64,000 bases of DNA, taken from Lagopus muta. Taxonomy: Eukaryota; Chordata; Aves; Galliformes; Phasianidae. This document shows positions 1 through 13,300 of this stretch, in pieces. Numbering within the stretch: the first letter of the stretch is position 1; each line of letters begins with the position of its first letter. Made by a program: the position numbers and the translations under genes. The stretch is from NCBI RefSeq assembly GCF_023343835.1, contig NC_064447.1, positions 14,199,501 to 14,263,500 on the forward strand, given 5' to 3'. The notes beneath the pieces are model-generated. The model was not told the origin of the DNA. It ran no database searches and worked only from the letters and a program-made list of their open reading frames with translations.

Positions 1-1190
1 GACAGCATCAGGATAGTGCTGCTAGAAGTAAACATTTACAATGATACTTTTGCAGATCCACAGAATAATTCATCAACTTTAAGTGCATTTAACTGAAAAT
101 GCCTTGATAGAATGCAATACCTACAAAGCCACGCTGCTGCAGTACAAGAAACAGCCATCAGTCAGTGTAGTAGGCACAACTGGTACGACCTTCAAGTCAT
201 TTGCAGCGGTTAATTAAGACGTTTAACAATGCTCAATTTTGTTGCTGTTTTATGCCATCACTCTAAGAATGAAGTTTAATAGTTTCTCCTAAACAGCACA
301 GTGTGCACTGACAAGCTCTAGCACAAGTCCTTGATTTGCTTATAGAGATGATGGAAGTTGTATTTCTGACCAAGAACCGACTGACCCAGCAACCACCACC
401 ACTAGGAAACAAAGCTGTGACACTAATGGTTCCAGGTAAGGCACATTTGGGGAGCAACTACTCCAATACTTGAGTCACTCCAAGTCTACAGGGGATGTGT
501 TCCAGCTCCTTCATGTGTCTTTAACCATGAGCCCTGGCATAAGTCAGAGCAGTTAGTTTCACAAACAGATTTTTTTCAGACCTCTTACAACTATTGCGTT
601 GTTCCCCAGTAACTGCACCATCTTTAACTACAAGTCAAGAAATTCTGGATTTCTCCCCCCAGTCACTGAAACGAATATTCTCTCTGCTTATGGTCTCTAC
701 CAATTCTGACTAGCTCATTTCTGAAGATCGAGAGGCTGCACGAACAGTGATTCACTGAGAGATACCCTGCTTCAGATTTTTTCATTTTATCTCAGCTTCT
801 CTCTTACTACATCAAGAAAGCAGCGACTTTCATGTTTAGTATCAAAGCTAATATGCTACCAAAAGTTCTACTTTGCTGTAAGCCATCAAAGTACAGTCAG
901 ACTTATGAAAATTCTAATTACACCCTCCCTTCCCAACAAAAGTTATTTAACTTGTCTAAGAATTAATCAAACCACTGTGTTTTCTGCACTGGCTTTGCAG
1001 AAAGCTGTGCTGTACGGGCTGCAGAGCCCAAAGGCAGGTGGGGCTGTACAACCACACCAACCAGCACCGCCTTCATGACTTACAGCACACAAACACGGAC
1101 AAAACACAGTCTTGAGCACATGCTTGTTTCAGTGAAAATATCCATATGAATTCTGAAGCACATCCTAAGTAATTTGTTTGGAAAACATAC
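1..1190 (-). other. LMTK2: LMTK2 intron 7 (partial)
   Basis: This stretch lies downstream of exon 7 on the minus strand and should be intron. I looked for the expected exon 8 (start of the HSD-LALRN catalytic loop) and did not find it. No repeat or RNA gene is recognised. Confidence 0.75.
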
Positions 1191-1324
1191 CTATGCACAA
1201 AATTATGTTTATGCATTACAGCAAGTCCAGCAGCAATCTCACATGCCATTCTCTGTAGCAGCATGATTTGTGAATCTCCTCTAATGTGGTCCTGCTCATT
1301 GCAGATATAAGTTTTCAGGTCACC
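1191..1324 (-). CDS. LMTK2: LMTK2 exon 7 (C-lobe up to the catalytic loop)
   Basis: The exon is 134 nt (44 codons plus 2 nt). The acceptor is TTTTACAG|GGTGAC and the donor is CATAG|GTATGT. It encodes [38 protein letters not shown] and HNFVH. The exon stops inside the codon after His270, the middle residue of the HxD catalytic motif (HSD in mammalian LMTK2), so the choice of Ser or Arg depends on exon 8, which is outside the window. Confidence 0.96.
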
Positions 1325-4300
1325 CTGTAAAAGACATTGAAAATACTGATCAGTGCTGTGCATTGAGTGAATCTCAAAAGTATTTAATGAAAAGCCACCT
1401 AACAACAAAGCTTTATCAGTCAACAAGGATAGCACTAGATACAAACACATCTGTGCTTAATAAAGAATCTCAAGTTTCCCATCACCACCAGGATACTTAG
1501 GGAAGTTATCCAAGGCAGATGGTACATCCTTTTAAGGGTTTTTAAATCACATCATTTAGTAATTAACAGCTAGATTACCACAAAAAACCATAACTGTCAA
1601 ACAGTAATACCTTCCAGTACAAATATGAGGAGCTTCTATTTTTTAAACAGGCTAAGTCAAAATTGCAAGTGCTCCCATTCAGCAAAGCTGACTGGAATAC
1701 ACAGGGGGATGGGAGGGAGAGGCAACAGTTTCCGCCATTGCTGGCTCATCAAAACTGCAGGGATAAAAGAGCACAGTAATACAGCCCACTCCCATCAAGC
1801 AAATGGCTTCAGAAGGCATTTTTGTTTTAGAAGAAAATGAATTGTATGGAAGCTGCACAATACATTCCATCAACTTATTTCATTGGTGTAACATTGAGAT
1901 TGGGCTCTAACTGCACGAGTCACTTGTGCCTCAGCTTGGACTTGGAGGGAGAGTGAAAGGAGGTCTTGAGGGTGTATAGACAAGGCAGCAGTCTATGCAC
2001 TGCCTAAAATGTGCTTCTTTACAGAAGAGCAAAAATCACTACGCTTAAGTATTTAAACACATGTAAGCACACATCTGCCTTTCCACCTTGCTGGAGCAGA
2101 GCTCTGGACTCCCAGATGAGCAGAGTCCATAACAGATCCCCTATCCCACAGCACAACACACCCAATGTCAGCCCTAGGTGGCAGCACGCTGCTGAGGAAA
2201 GGCAAACTATCAGTTGGGAAACTGTCCTCACTATTAGAACAGCAACTGCCTGCTTACAGGTTGTCCCAGTTGGATTAAGCTCCTGGGATGCCTCTAGGTG
2301 CACAAATGAATTACTTTTTAATTTTTAAATGCATTAGTAGCAGCAGTGCTGCGTGGCATCCCCTCGTTAGTAAATAATTCATGTAGACACACATTCTTAT
2401 AGGAAATACAACTTGCAATCCAGCATCTCAAATCATATCTGTTGTTTTCCCCATCCTATTTAGAGCAACATTCAAGGGTAAAATACAGAATTGCTTTTTG
2501 GTATTGGTTTAAGATAATACTTATGCCAAACTTGGGGGATACTGATGAATACCTTCAAGTGCTGGACTGCCACCCAGATGGAGCTGCACAGGCTGGAAGA
2601 AGGGCTCCTGTACCTCCTGGTCTGCAATGCTGCTTCGAGCAGGAAGCTGAACTGGAGAGCTCCTGATGTTCCCTTCCAGCCTGAATTATCCTTCACCTCC
2701 CTGCCTACCAGCAGACAGCAGCAATGCAACAACAATATTCATATTATATGAGCCACAAAACAGCCCTTCATTGGACAGAGGTTTTTAATGCAGTAAACTT
2801 CAAAGTTTACACATTTGAGTAAATACTGCTATGCAAAATTCCCTGCTCAGATACCTAAATCACACTTCAGGAAGGCTCCACTTGTTCCACCACTGCCTCC
2901 TCTCTTTTCTCTTGGGAATCAAAGAAGAACTAGATTATACTTTTCCTTCCAACCCCTCTCAGTTCTAGCCAGGATCAGTTCAGCCTTCTCTGTAAAGCAG
3001 CCCACAACATATTGAGACTTATTCCTACCACCGCCCAACCACTGGAAGCCAGGGACATCATTTATCTGCAATATTCTTCTGTGGCTTTCCAGGCTGTGCT
3101 GGAAAGCTGTCCACAAGGCTGTCCACAAGGACACCCAAACAGCTGATGTGACTCTTCAAACCAGCAGGTACTGACAGGAAGAGTTTGAGAAGTGTAAAGA
3201 AGTTGCCAAACTGTGCCCACACAACACTCCCTACCAGCTGGAAAGCTACCTGCCAAGCCACACAACACCACATAATTAAGAGAATGAAAATATTACTTCT
3301 GCCTCTCTACTCCTCCAACATTGCTCCATTGCATACGTACCTGTAATGACTGCTGTTAAAATATTTGAAAGTGGTGTACACTATACATCCTTTACATCCT
3401 TAGAAAGTTGTTACAGTACATGTAAGTTTAAGCAATATTAAGCAGTTCTCAGAACAAGAAGTCTTTGGACCCAACAGACATGATTTCTGATGCTGCCACA
3501 ATCTATCAACCCTCCATTTTTCTCTAGTGATTATTAAGCAGATTGTTGAACTCTGGGTAAGTTTTCGTTGCAAACAATGCTTTCAAGTGGCAGTAATCAG
3601 AAAGGCCAAACAAAAGAAAGAAAACTACTGCAGGCAGGCACCTCCCAGTAACAGCACCCCTGAAGCAAGCTACTGGCATTCTGGGCAAAAGCTGCATGCT
3701 GCTGATCTCATCTGCCCGGGGAATTGTAAAATATTTCTTCAAGAACCATTAGACAGGCAAATCAGCCCCAGCATATACGTGCTACCTCCACATTTGAATA
3801 ACTTTCCCTTACTCATAAATTATGTCCACTCATTAGAGGAGTTGCTGTGCTGACAGAATGCTGGCCATGCATGACCAAGTAATATATGAAAGTTAATAAG
3901 CCAGCTACCACTATTTTTAACCCGGCTCCTTTCTACAGCCTTTGATAGCTGGCTAGTAAGACAGCACTAACACACTAAGCAACCTAATGCAGGACCTTTG
4001 AAGAACTTGTTATTTCTTCTGATAATTGTCAATTAACAAAGTTAAACAACTGTAATACAGATGAAGAAAAATTAAGACTGAAGCCTTCCAATCATGTATG
4101 CACAACTGCCTGCTTGCTTCTTGCTCAGCTCTTTAAAACAAGGGATGCAGAGCAGATGGACTACAGCACAGAACATGCTAAAAGCTAGCAAATGTAGCTA
4201 CTGTGTATACAACCAGGCTGTCCTGAGGAACAGAAATACCTTGAGGAGCTTTTATGGCCAAGAAAACAAGTAACAGAGCTGAAGCGCATTCAGTGCTGCT

Positions 4301-7300
4301 ACCATAGCAGTCAGCTCTATCTGTACTGCAGCTTCCAGTGCTTCTGATCATCCTTCTGGTGTCAAGGACCTGGGAGCTGCTATACTCAACAGGGCTACCT
4401 GAGCAGCAGAGCCAACATCAAGAGGCCCCATAAAGGCTACAGATCCATACAGGAGAAGTTGCAAAAAGGAGAGATTCTATGATATCCAGTGATTTTGAAG
4501 GAGCATGAAGAAATCGCCCTATAGACACAGTTCTGAACAGCAGACACTTCTCATTACTCAGCATACCAACTTGCAAAGAAAAATCTGCATGCCTGGAAGA
4601 ACCTCAAAGAGCTTGACATCTGAAGAGAGCTTCCTATACAATCCAGCCGACATATTCACTACCTTTATACTAAGCCATCTCAATCATATCAAGTACCATA
4701 GATCAAAGCAGTTTTTTTGTGGTTGTGTAAGTACATACAGCACCAGTAACACCAGGTGAAGAGCTTTAGCACAGCACTATACTGCAACCAGAAGAACAGC
4801 ACATCCTCCATCCTTATTCTTTGAACAGCGCGCAGCCAGCAGACGCTGGAACCTTCAGCCAACCTCAACAGCCTCCTTTCTTACAGCCTTCCAACTGAAC
4901 AGCTTCATACTGGCCCATTTTGGAAGCACCTCCATACTCACTGGACTGCCCAATTTCAGGGAAAAAAAAAGCTACAGAAAAACCTCTCACCTCTGGTAAG
5001 ATCACTCACTAGAGCCCTGAAAAATCCAAGTAACTGCCATCCCAATCACAATAATAAAAGCAGCTTTTAGAGTATAGCCCACTGAAAATAAAAATGAATT
5101 ATCATCAAACAACTGTCTACAAAGGCAAACTACCTATCTTTTAATTCCAAACTGTGCTGTCTGCCTTCCTGCACATCCCTCCCTCCATCACCTCTCATCC
5201 CCCAGCACTTCAGTACTGCTCCGTCCCACAGAGGCCCAAACACCACTACAGAAGTCAGTGATAGAGATAACTGAGCTAACACTGCACTCAACAAAATCTT
5301 TGCATACAGCTGTTTTAAGTGAGCTCCACCTGGCCTGCCCAGCCCTGTGTATTTGTGCACACAGTGAATAAAGCACCACCATCTCCAGCAGATACTCAGT
5401 TCTGCTAAGTATGAACACTTCAGGTGAGCCAGGCTTTCAGTATGGAAGTCACATACAACACACTACAACACAGAATACTCCAAAAAACAAGTTTTGGTTC
5501 TCTCTGAATAGAGTAAGCAAGACATCAATTCTCCATTTCACTGACATCCAGCTACACATAAATGTACAGAGCTGCCGTTCTGGCTGTCAGGCTTACTGCC
5601 CCCAGTTAAAGTGAAAACCTATTTTATCTCCTTAAGTCAAATCCTTTCCAGATTACTCTGCAGGATCATGACAATTTTTGGCACTAATCATCAGGCAAAC
5701 CAAGATTTTTTTTAAATATATACTTAAAGTATGGCAATCTTCACAAGTGACTCCAAATTCAAAATCAGATTAAATCATGTAAATATTTAAAATCATGGCA
5801 GTAGTTAAATCTGGTTAAATATTTAGATGTGTGTCTACTAACAAGCCTTATATTCTTTTTAAAAGTCCTTTTAAAAGAAACTACAGCTCGAGTGCCAACT
5901 TAAAATCAGTACAAAGTATTCCATTCCTGCACACTGAAAAAAACAAACACTGTCTGCTTCACCTTCAGCACACACTTTGGAGACCAAAACCTAACAATTC
6001 ACCCTGATCAACCATTCCAATTCTTTCTCCCATAAGAAAAAAAAAAAGATTTTATTAGCATTTCTGTCTCATTGGTTCACCCAGCCCATAAAATACCATT
6101 ATTTAAGGCCACAGATTCATTTTTTACAAGAAAACTCAAAGTTTGTGCCCCCACTGATTTAAAATGCCTGAGGCATGCAGTGCAACTAGAGCCCTGTTTG
6201 TATGCCTCAACTTACAGAGAAGCTCTGTAGTGGCAAAGCAGGTGAAGGACCACGCTGAATTTTATAAATACAAGCTCTTTTCTTCTCAAGGACTCAGAAA
6301 CACACATAGTCACCTCTGAGACCATTTCTGCCTTAACATTTTTCAACTTGGCGTTCAATATTTAGACGACAAACGCTAACAGCAGCTACTGAGCCTATTT
6401 TCAGACAGCCACCTGCAGCTCCGAGGGGTTTGTCTGTTTTGTTTTTAATACTGTGCTGCGCTACAATAAAGCCATTCAGGTTCCACTGCCACGTCCAAAT
6501 TTTAGTTTGTGAGGTGAACAACAGGCACAGCCCCCAGGTCCCACTCACACTGCATCCCCTTCATCACAAAGCTCGTGCAAATCCCAGCACGCGCCCAGGA
6601 ATGCTGTGACTGAGCAGGATGTTTGTGCAGTCACCCCTCCCATCTCCAGTGGCCTTTGCAGCAGCAAGAGCAGCACAGAAAGCAATGAGCCCACCCTCAC
6701 TGTGCTCTTAGCTCTTCTAAGGTGTCCAGGAAGCACTGCGAGGTAGATGCCAACGTTGGGAAGGAAGGGAAAGAAAAGGACAAGAAAGTAGGAATGCAAG
6801 TTAAAAGAACATAGTAGCAGAAAGGATCAGTAAGAGCTCAGGATGACACTGAAAACTCCAACTACTGGAGTACAGTCGTTACAGATTCTGGAAATCAACA
6901 CAACATCCAATTTTAGCTGCATGGCACAAGTAAAATTTGGGCACTCTGGAGGGGGAAAAGGCAGGAGGAAGGAAATCCTTCCAGTTTCTTCAATTAATAT
7001 TTGCTTAGGAGTCATATTTATGGCATGTTAAAGTTTCACAGACAGCAAACAAAATTTAGTACATAAGCTTAGGACGTGACTGAGCATGTGTGTGACATTG
7101 GACTGCAATAGGAAGTGTTGTTCTACGACCTCCTTTCACCTCCAGGCTCCCTGTTACATGACACAGGTAGGCACAAGAGACTAATAAACTTGTCAGCAAA
7201 GAAAAGATAGATCAGCTAGTTTCTTCCTAAGAACATTCCGCAAGAACCCATGATTTCTACGATAAATAAAAAGAAATTTTAAAAACTGCACTTCTGCCAT

Positions 7301-10300
7301 TTGCCCCTGAAGCAAAAAAGTGTTTTCTGAAATTCTGGTTATTTGAAAAAAATTCCCTGAAGGAAAAGTAAGAATAGTTCCGTGACTAAATACATAATAT
7401 TTACACTAACAGAAAAACAGCAGCAGCCTTCTGTACAAGTGCACTTACCAAGTCACAGAACTCAAAAACCAGGAGATAAGGAATGGCTTCCACACATTGC
7501 CCAATACACTGGAGAACATTTGGATGCTGAAGAATGCTGCAGTGAAAACACAGTTGAAGTCAGAAAGGCTACAGTATTCATTATTTTCAGTATAACATAA
7601 CACACTGAAACCTCAACTGCAAGTTTCAATACAGAACTGGAGGCAGCATGAACAGAAGGTGCAAGCATCCAAAGACAGATTCTCTTTGCACCTTTATATC
7701 CACTCTGTACTGTGGCAGCAAATCACTGAAAGAGGCTGAAATGTGCAGGATAGCAAAACCACAAAACCGACACTGCCACAAACAAGTCACTCCTCTGCTC
7801 CCACCCCCAGCATTCCCTCATACTAAAACTAAATGTTCATGCACTATGCTTAAGGAACTGATCTGGCTAAAAGCTAAACCTTTCTGTTAGCCAGGGTAGT
7901 TCCCAGACAGATCAGTTTCCTCTTCTAACTGTCATAAAAAGCACTCGTGCCAATGCAGCAGAAGGCATGAGATTTCATCTTCTGACATCTGCCAACAATT
8001 TAAGCCCAAATGCAAACTAACTAGGGCAAGAGAAAGAACTGAGAGAAGAAAGCTCTCCATCACCCTCATTTGTAGCACATTTAGGCAAGATAAGCCACAC
8101 CTTAAGGAATGCATGATACTCCTTTCTCTATTCCACTCATCCATAGAGCTCTCTGGAGGACTCTCGTCATTTCCAAAACGTAAGAAGAGAAATTACCCTC
8201 CCTTTAGCATGCACCAAACTCCTCTCTAGTAGGTAAAGACTCAATTTCAGGAAGCAAATCGTACAGAAATCTTCCAACCATAACACACAAGGAAGAGAAC
8301 ACCAAGCACTACTATTCTGTTAGCATTTTCTTTCAGACTAACCATTCCTGAGCTGTGGAGTACTACTGGACAGAAGTTAATGCCATTCTGAGTGCTTTAT
8401 TTCTGCACTGCAAGCTTTGGGAGCAGAATTCGTTTTAGCACTATGCTGTATTTAATTTTTTTGAATATGGAAACTTCAAAAACTTTACGTACACATGGTA
8501 ACACAACACACTGCCAGTTCTACCTCCAACAGGAAATCCAAGCACAAGACTTAAAGCTCAGTTCTTAGAAGCAAGTACTTAGACATAGGGTTGGTTTGCA
8601 ACACCAGGATTTTTCTGAACAGCTGCAGCAGAATATCTGATAAACCAAAGTGTTTTCCAGTCATGAACAAATAACTACCAACCATTTAAGCAAAGAACTC
8701 ATTATCTAAGCAAACTCAAATCTTGTTCATTTTGGATCAGTTGTACTTCACACCTTAGAGACAAGAATTTAATTTGTAAGAAAGGGCAAGCAGAGAAATA
8801 AAACTTAAGAACCTGTGTAACTCATAAGCAGCAGCATGAAGTGCTTGTGGTAACCAAGTTACAGAATATTACTTACTAGTATGGCTCTCCACTTCTTAAA
8901 AACTGTTCTTGCTCCTTGAGACCCGCACTTGCTTTTAGCTCCTTCACTATCACTCGTGCCACACTACTGCCTGTGTAGATTTCTCCAAGCAGAACCTGAA
9001 AAATTATAATCACTGTGCCTTTAATCAGAGGCCAAAAAAATGAGTTTCTCTGCAAAAAGAAACAAGAGCTAAAAACATATTGCAACACAGATTTTCTGGC
9101 TTGTCAATGCGTGTAGATGTCCATACTTCATAAATCCTGACAACTCATTACCCATTCATTTTCAGAAGACACCCTTTCTTGCGAAGAGCATTTATTTACT
9201 TAAGACTTTTTCCTGGAAAGCATTGGCAGTAACAGAATGCATGAATTCGATTCGATGGAAGTGAGATCTGTAGATACTAAATGGCTTTGTAAGAAGCTAC
9301 AGGTAAATTAAAGCAGTAATAATCACAGCTAAAAAGTATGTGCAAGCAAACCTCATTTCTTATGCTATTACTTCGAAGGGAATACACTAGTCTAGTTACT
9401 TTGGACTATAATTCTAACTGCAGTACAATATTAGAAACTTCTCACCTTTCCAAACCAGCCATTTCCAATTTCCTGGATGTAGTTTAGACTCTGACGTGCA
9501 ACTTGAGACTTTGATCCATCTGTCAAACACAACAGAAGAAAGGTTAGACACACCAAACCACTCAGATTGCCAGTTATCCAACAGTGGAGGAAACAATACA
9601 AGCTCTTACAATATTTATTCCCAATGATACGCACACTTTCAGGCTGAGCACCAAAACAGACACAGGCAAGAGTGAAGGTAACGTTGTGACAGTAGTGCTG
9701 GGGAGAAACTTCTCAGCTTCTAAACCACTTGCACTACAGAACCCCACTGCCACCACAGACTATCCTTACACACACACACCTTTCTAACACGTTCAGTAAG
9801 AAAGTTGAATTGCAATCCCAACATCATAGACCATAGCTGGGCAAAGCAAATAACCCACCCAGAAAGGTTACCTATGGAAACAGAATTAAAACTAAAACAC
9901 TCACTGCTTCTACATTTGAACAGTTAAGTTAGGGTGACCGTTTTAAGAGAATAGGTTAGACTGCTTTATTCTTCAGCCCAGCTGCCCTACTTACAGCTAC
10001 CATCTGGAAGGAGGACACTTTCTGACTAAAAATAATGTACATAAAGAACAGAGGCAGAGGACAGAAAACAAGGCAAAAAATCCTGGCAGAGGATGGACAG
10101 CAACAATGGCAGACTGTACTATAGAAGAGATTCAGCAGTATTTACCTCTCTGCTAATTAGCTAGAAATACCAATAAAGAGACTTAGTCTCTTTTTCCTTT
10201 TTTAAACAGAAATTGTCTTAAGGAATACATTCCCAAAATTCTTTCACATAAGCAAAATAAAATGTCCTCTTAGCATTACCACATCTACAGTATGAGAAGC

Positions 10301-13300
10301 TAACAGTGACACTAAGAAAGTGATGCAGCCCACACAGTAGCACTGCTGTCAAGTAAGAGATTTACTCTTGCTTCCATTTAAGGCTAATGGATAAAATCCA
10401 ACGACAACTCAGCCATGAAGAGAACTACTACAGAGCAGTAGTAACATCCCAGAGCAACTTCAACCCCTGATGTGACATGTAAAGCAAGGAGTCTAAGCTG
10501 ATTCAAGCCACACTCATTCTGTTCAGCCACCCTGCAAAGCACCCGCTCCAAGGTAAAGCACAGAGATTTCATCCTATACCCCAGATAAAATTTACTCAGT
10601 TCACATCTGTAACAGTCAAACCTGTACAGCAGGAAGTCGAGCACGATCAGCTACACAGTGCTAGAGAATAAATTCCCTACTTCTCTTTTCTCAGTGTAAA
10701 ATTTATCTTACCTGCACGAGATGGAAACTGGGATGGAGTTGGTAAAGCAATACTGGGAACTGAAAGAGTAAAAACTTCTGCTGGAGACTGAACAGACGGA
10801 GTATCTTCTGCTGGGGGCGCGAAATCTATTTCATCATCAAAGTTATCTTCAAATTCCTGAAATAAAAATCTTGGTAATTAAGCTAATATTTGGCTTAAAA
10901 TTAGCATTGCATTTCTTCTGGTTTCCTATCTGAATCCACAAACAAGACTACAACAAAGTAACCGGCTGCCGGTGAAAACAAACTAGGACCCAATTCAAAG
11001 GGCTTCATTTTAAGGGCAATAACCTGGTAACATGAAAAGGAACCTAAAAACCTGAAAAACTGTAAATCACCAACATTTAAAGGAATTGCACTGCCTCTGA
11101 ACACACAGTGCCAAGGAGGCTCACATCATTACTAAGTGACAAGCCTTGTTTTTTTTATTATTTCCTTTTCTTACTTTCGATTTATTACTGACTTAAAGAC
11201 AACACTTGATGCTTACATTTCTTTATCAAAAATAACTTAGGTTTTTCAGGGCTTTTCCTTATTCACTTTTTTCCATATATACATTTTTAAGATATATTTC
11301 TAGAAAAAGAGCCACACAAATTTATGAACACCAGTAACTGATGTTCCAGAAGAAACTGCTCTCTGCTAATAAATTCAGTATGTTTACTACACTGGATATG
11401 CATCTTCAGTATCACCTGAGAGGAATATCTTAAACCCTATCACCAGACTAAAAGTAAATTAAAAGAAAAAACAAGCCCAAAAAGGGTTCTTTATAGTAAA
11501 ACTGTCACAAGCCTACACTTTCACTACTGATCCTAATAGACAGCAATGATATTGACAAGGCCGGGACGCTGACTGCAGCACAGACTGAGTGCTCATACAG
11601 TCACAGCACTATGCCCAGTGTTCAGACAGCTGGATATTCAGAAGAGAACACATACAGTGAGGCAGAAACACCAGAATGCAGCTGCCAATACCATGTGCAT
11701 GAACATTTCTAACTTGAAGTCCTACCTTGAAATCAATCTCTGGGTCTTTGCAGCAGGAGACACAGTTTGCAAGCAGTACCACCAGGACTACCAGAGCACA
11801 GACAGACAGAATGGCAAAAGATGAGGAAACTTCAGCTGCCGCTCCTTGCCCTGGAAACAAGCACATATGTAGTATTACAGAGGTACCTCTGGGGTCAGAA
11901 GGCGCTGCTCCCAAATATCCTACCCACCTGCCACGGGTTTCAGCTTAGCTCTGTGGAAAGGACAAACGTAAAAGCAAAGGGAAGGGGCCAACCCTCCTGT
12001 GCACAGCTGCACACAGCTCGGCCGCCTGCCCGGCACACAGACGGAGCTCCCACAGCCCCAGCACTGGGAGGTGGTGAACAGCAGCAGCCCCAAACGTCAG
12101 GACTCCATCTGATCAACTCAGAGATGACTACACACGGCCAGGAGAGATCCAGGCCGCTGGGGTTGGTTCCAGTGAGCTACAAACCCTGCCTTAAAAAAAA
12201 GGTAACCAGAAGGAATCCTCATGTGGGCTGTGTATGGATATACAGAGCGCTACTATAAGGCACTCCTGTATCTTTCAATGAATGCATGGCAACCACAAGT
12301 TGCTTTCACAAAAGCAAAATGAATCTAAACACCTCCACTCTGCATTTCCATTTCCACCACTCTTTAGGTGATTTGTCTCCATCTCAAACTAAGATGTGCT
12401 CTTGAACCTTTTGGTTATCGAGCCTGAAGTCCACGTTTTACACAAGTTACACTCTGCCAGAACATGACCATCTCTTTACATGTCCAGGAATAAAATGTAC
12501 TTCCTAGCTTTACACAACTTCTGCAACCCCCAAGAAAAGGTGAACAGCAGACAACTGGAAAAGGTAATGAAGTTAAAAAAAAAAAAACAACCAAACAACA
12601 CAAAGATCACCTTTGAATGAGATGGTTCATTAAGATGGAAGGCACCCAAGCTTCCAAGAATGCAGGGAAAACATTCATACACAACACTTAAAAAAAAAGC
12701 TTTAATGTAAGAAAAATGCTAATTATCATGGGCAAGTTCCTGCAACACTTACAGAATAGCATTTTATGACTCACACAACTCAGTGCTGCTTACCAAGAAT
12801 TACAGAATCCATCTCTATTTGGATAAGCTTTGAAGGCACTGTTATAGTCATTAAGAAGTGGTTTTTTTTAATTTGCACTTTTTAAAAAGATGAATGCAAA
12901 ATTAAATATGAAATGATGACAACCTATAATTGAAGTAATTTATTTTTTTATAAGTGAAGCTATTTTAATGTCTTGCATAAATACATATTCAATGATGGGA
13001 GTAACTGGTTGAGCACAGGCAGCACAGTTTGACACAGTGCTGAATGATCTGCAGTCAAACCTGGTACCTGTGCAAGTAGATGAAGACACAGAAAAAGCAG
13101 CAATGAGAAATGATGCAGGCACCCTCAGGATCAGGCATAGGCATGTGAACACATCTCAGTACCAACCAGCAAGCTTCGGGAGGGGAGGGAATAAGGCTTT
13201 CATACCAGGCCCAACTCAAAGCAACGTGTATAGCTCAGGATTCTGGATACCTTCAGTCGACTTTCTTCATAGGACAGCAGACTCATCTGCCAAACACAGC

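Larger units (their letters stand above)
7537..11725 (-). other. LMTK2: LMTK2 introns 5, 4, 3 and 2
   Basis: The introns are 7537-8876, 8996-9445, 9520-10711 and 10857-11725, inferred from exon boundaries. They are AT-rich with no recognised RNA gene, mobile element or additional exon. Confidence 0.8.

Noticed and set aside
263-457. Minus-strand frame with acceptor-like sequence, considered as LMTK2 exon 8
   Set aside because: The translation does not resemble the expected catalytic-loop and activation-segment sequence, and the phase does not fit exon 7.
11767-12258. 163-codon plus-strand frame overlapping LMTK2 exon 2
   Set aside because: It is antisense to a confirmed exon and shows no domain; a shadow frame.
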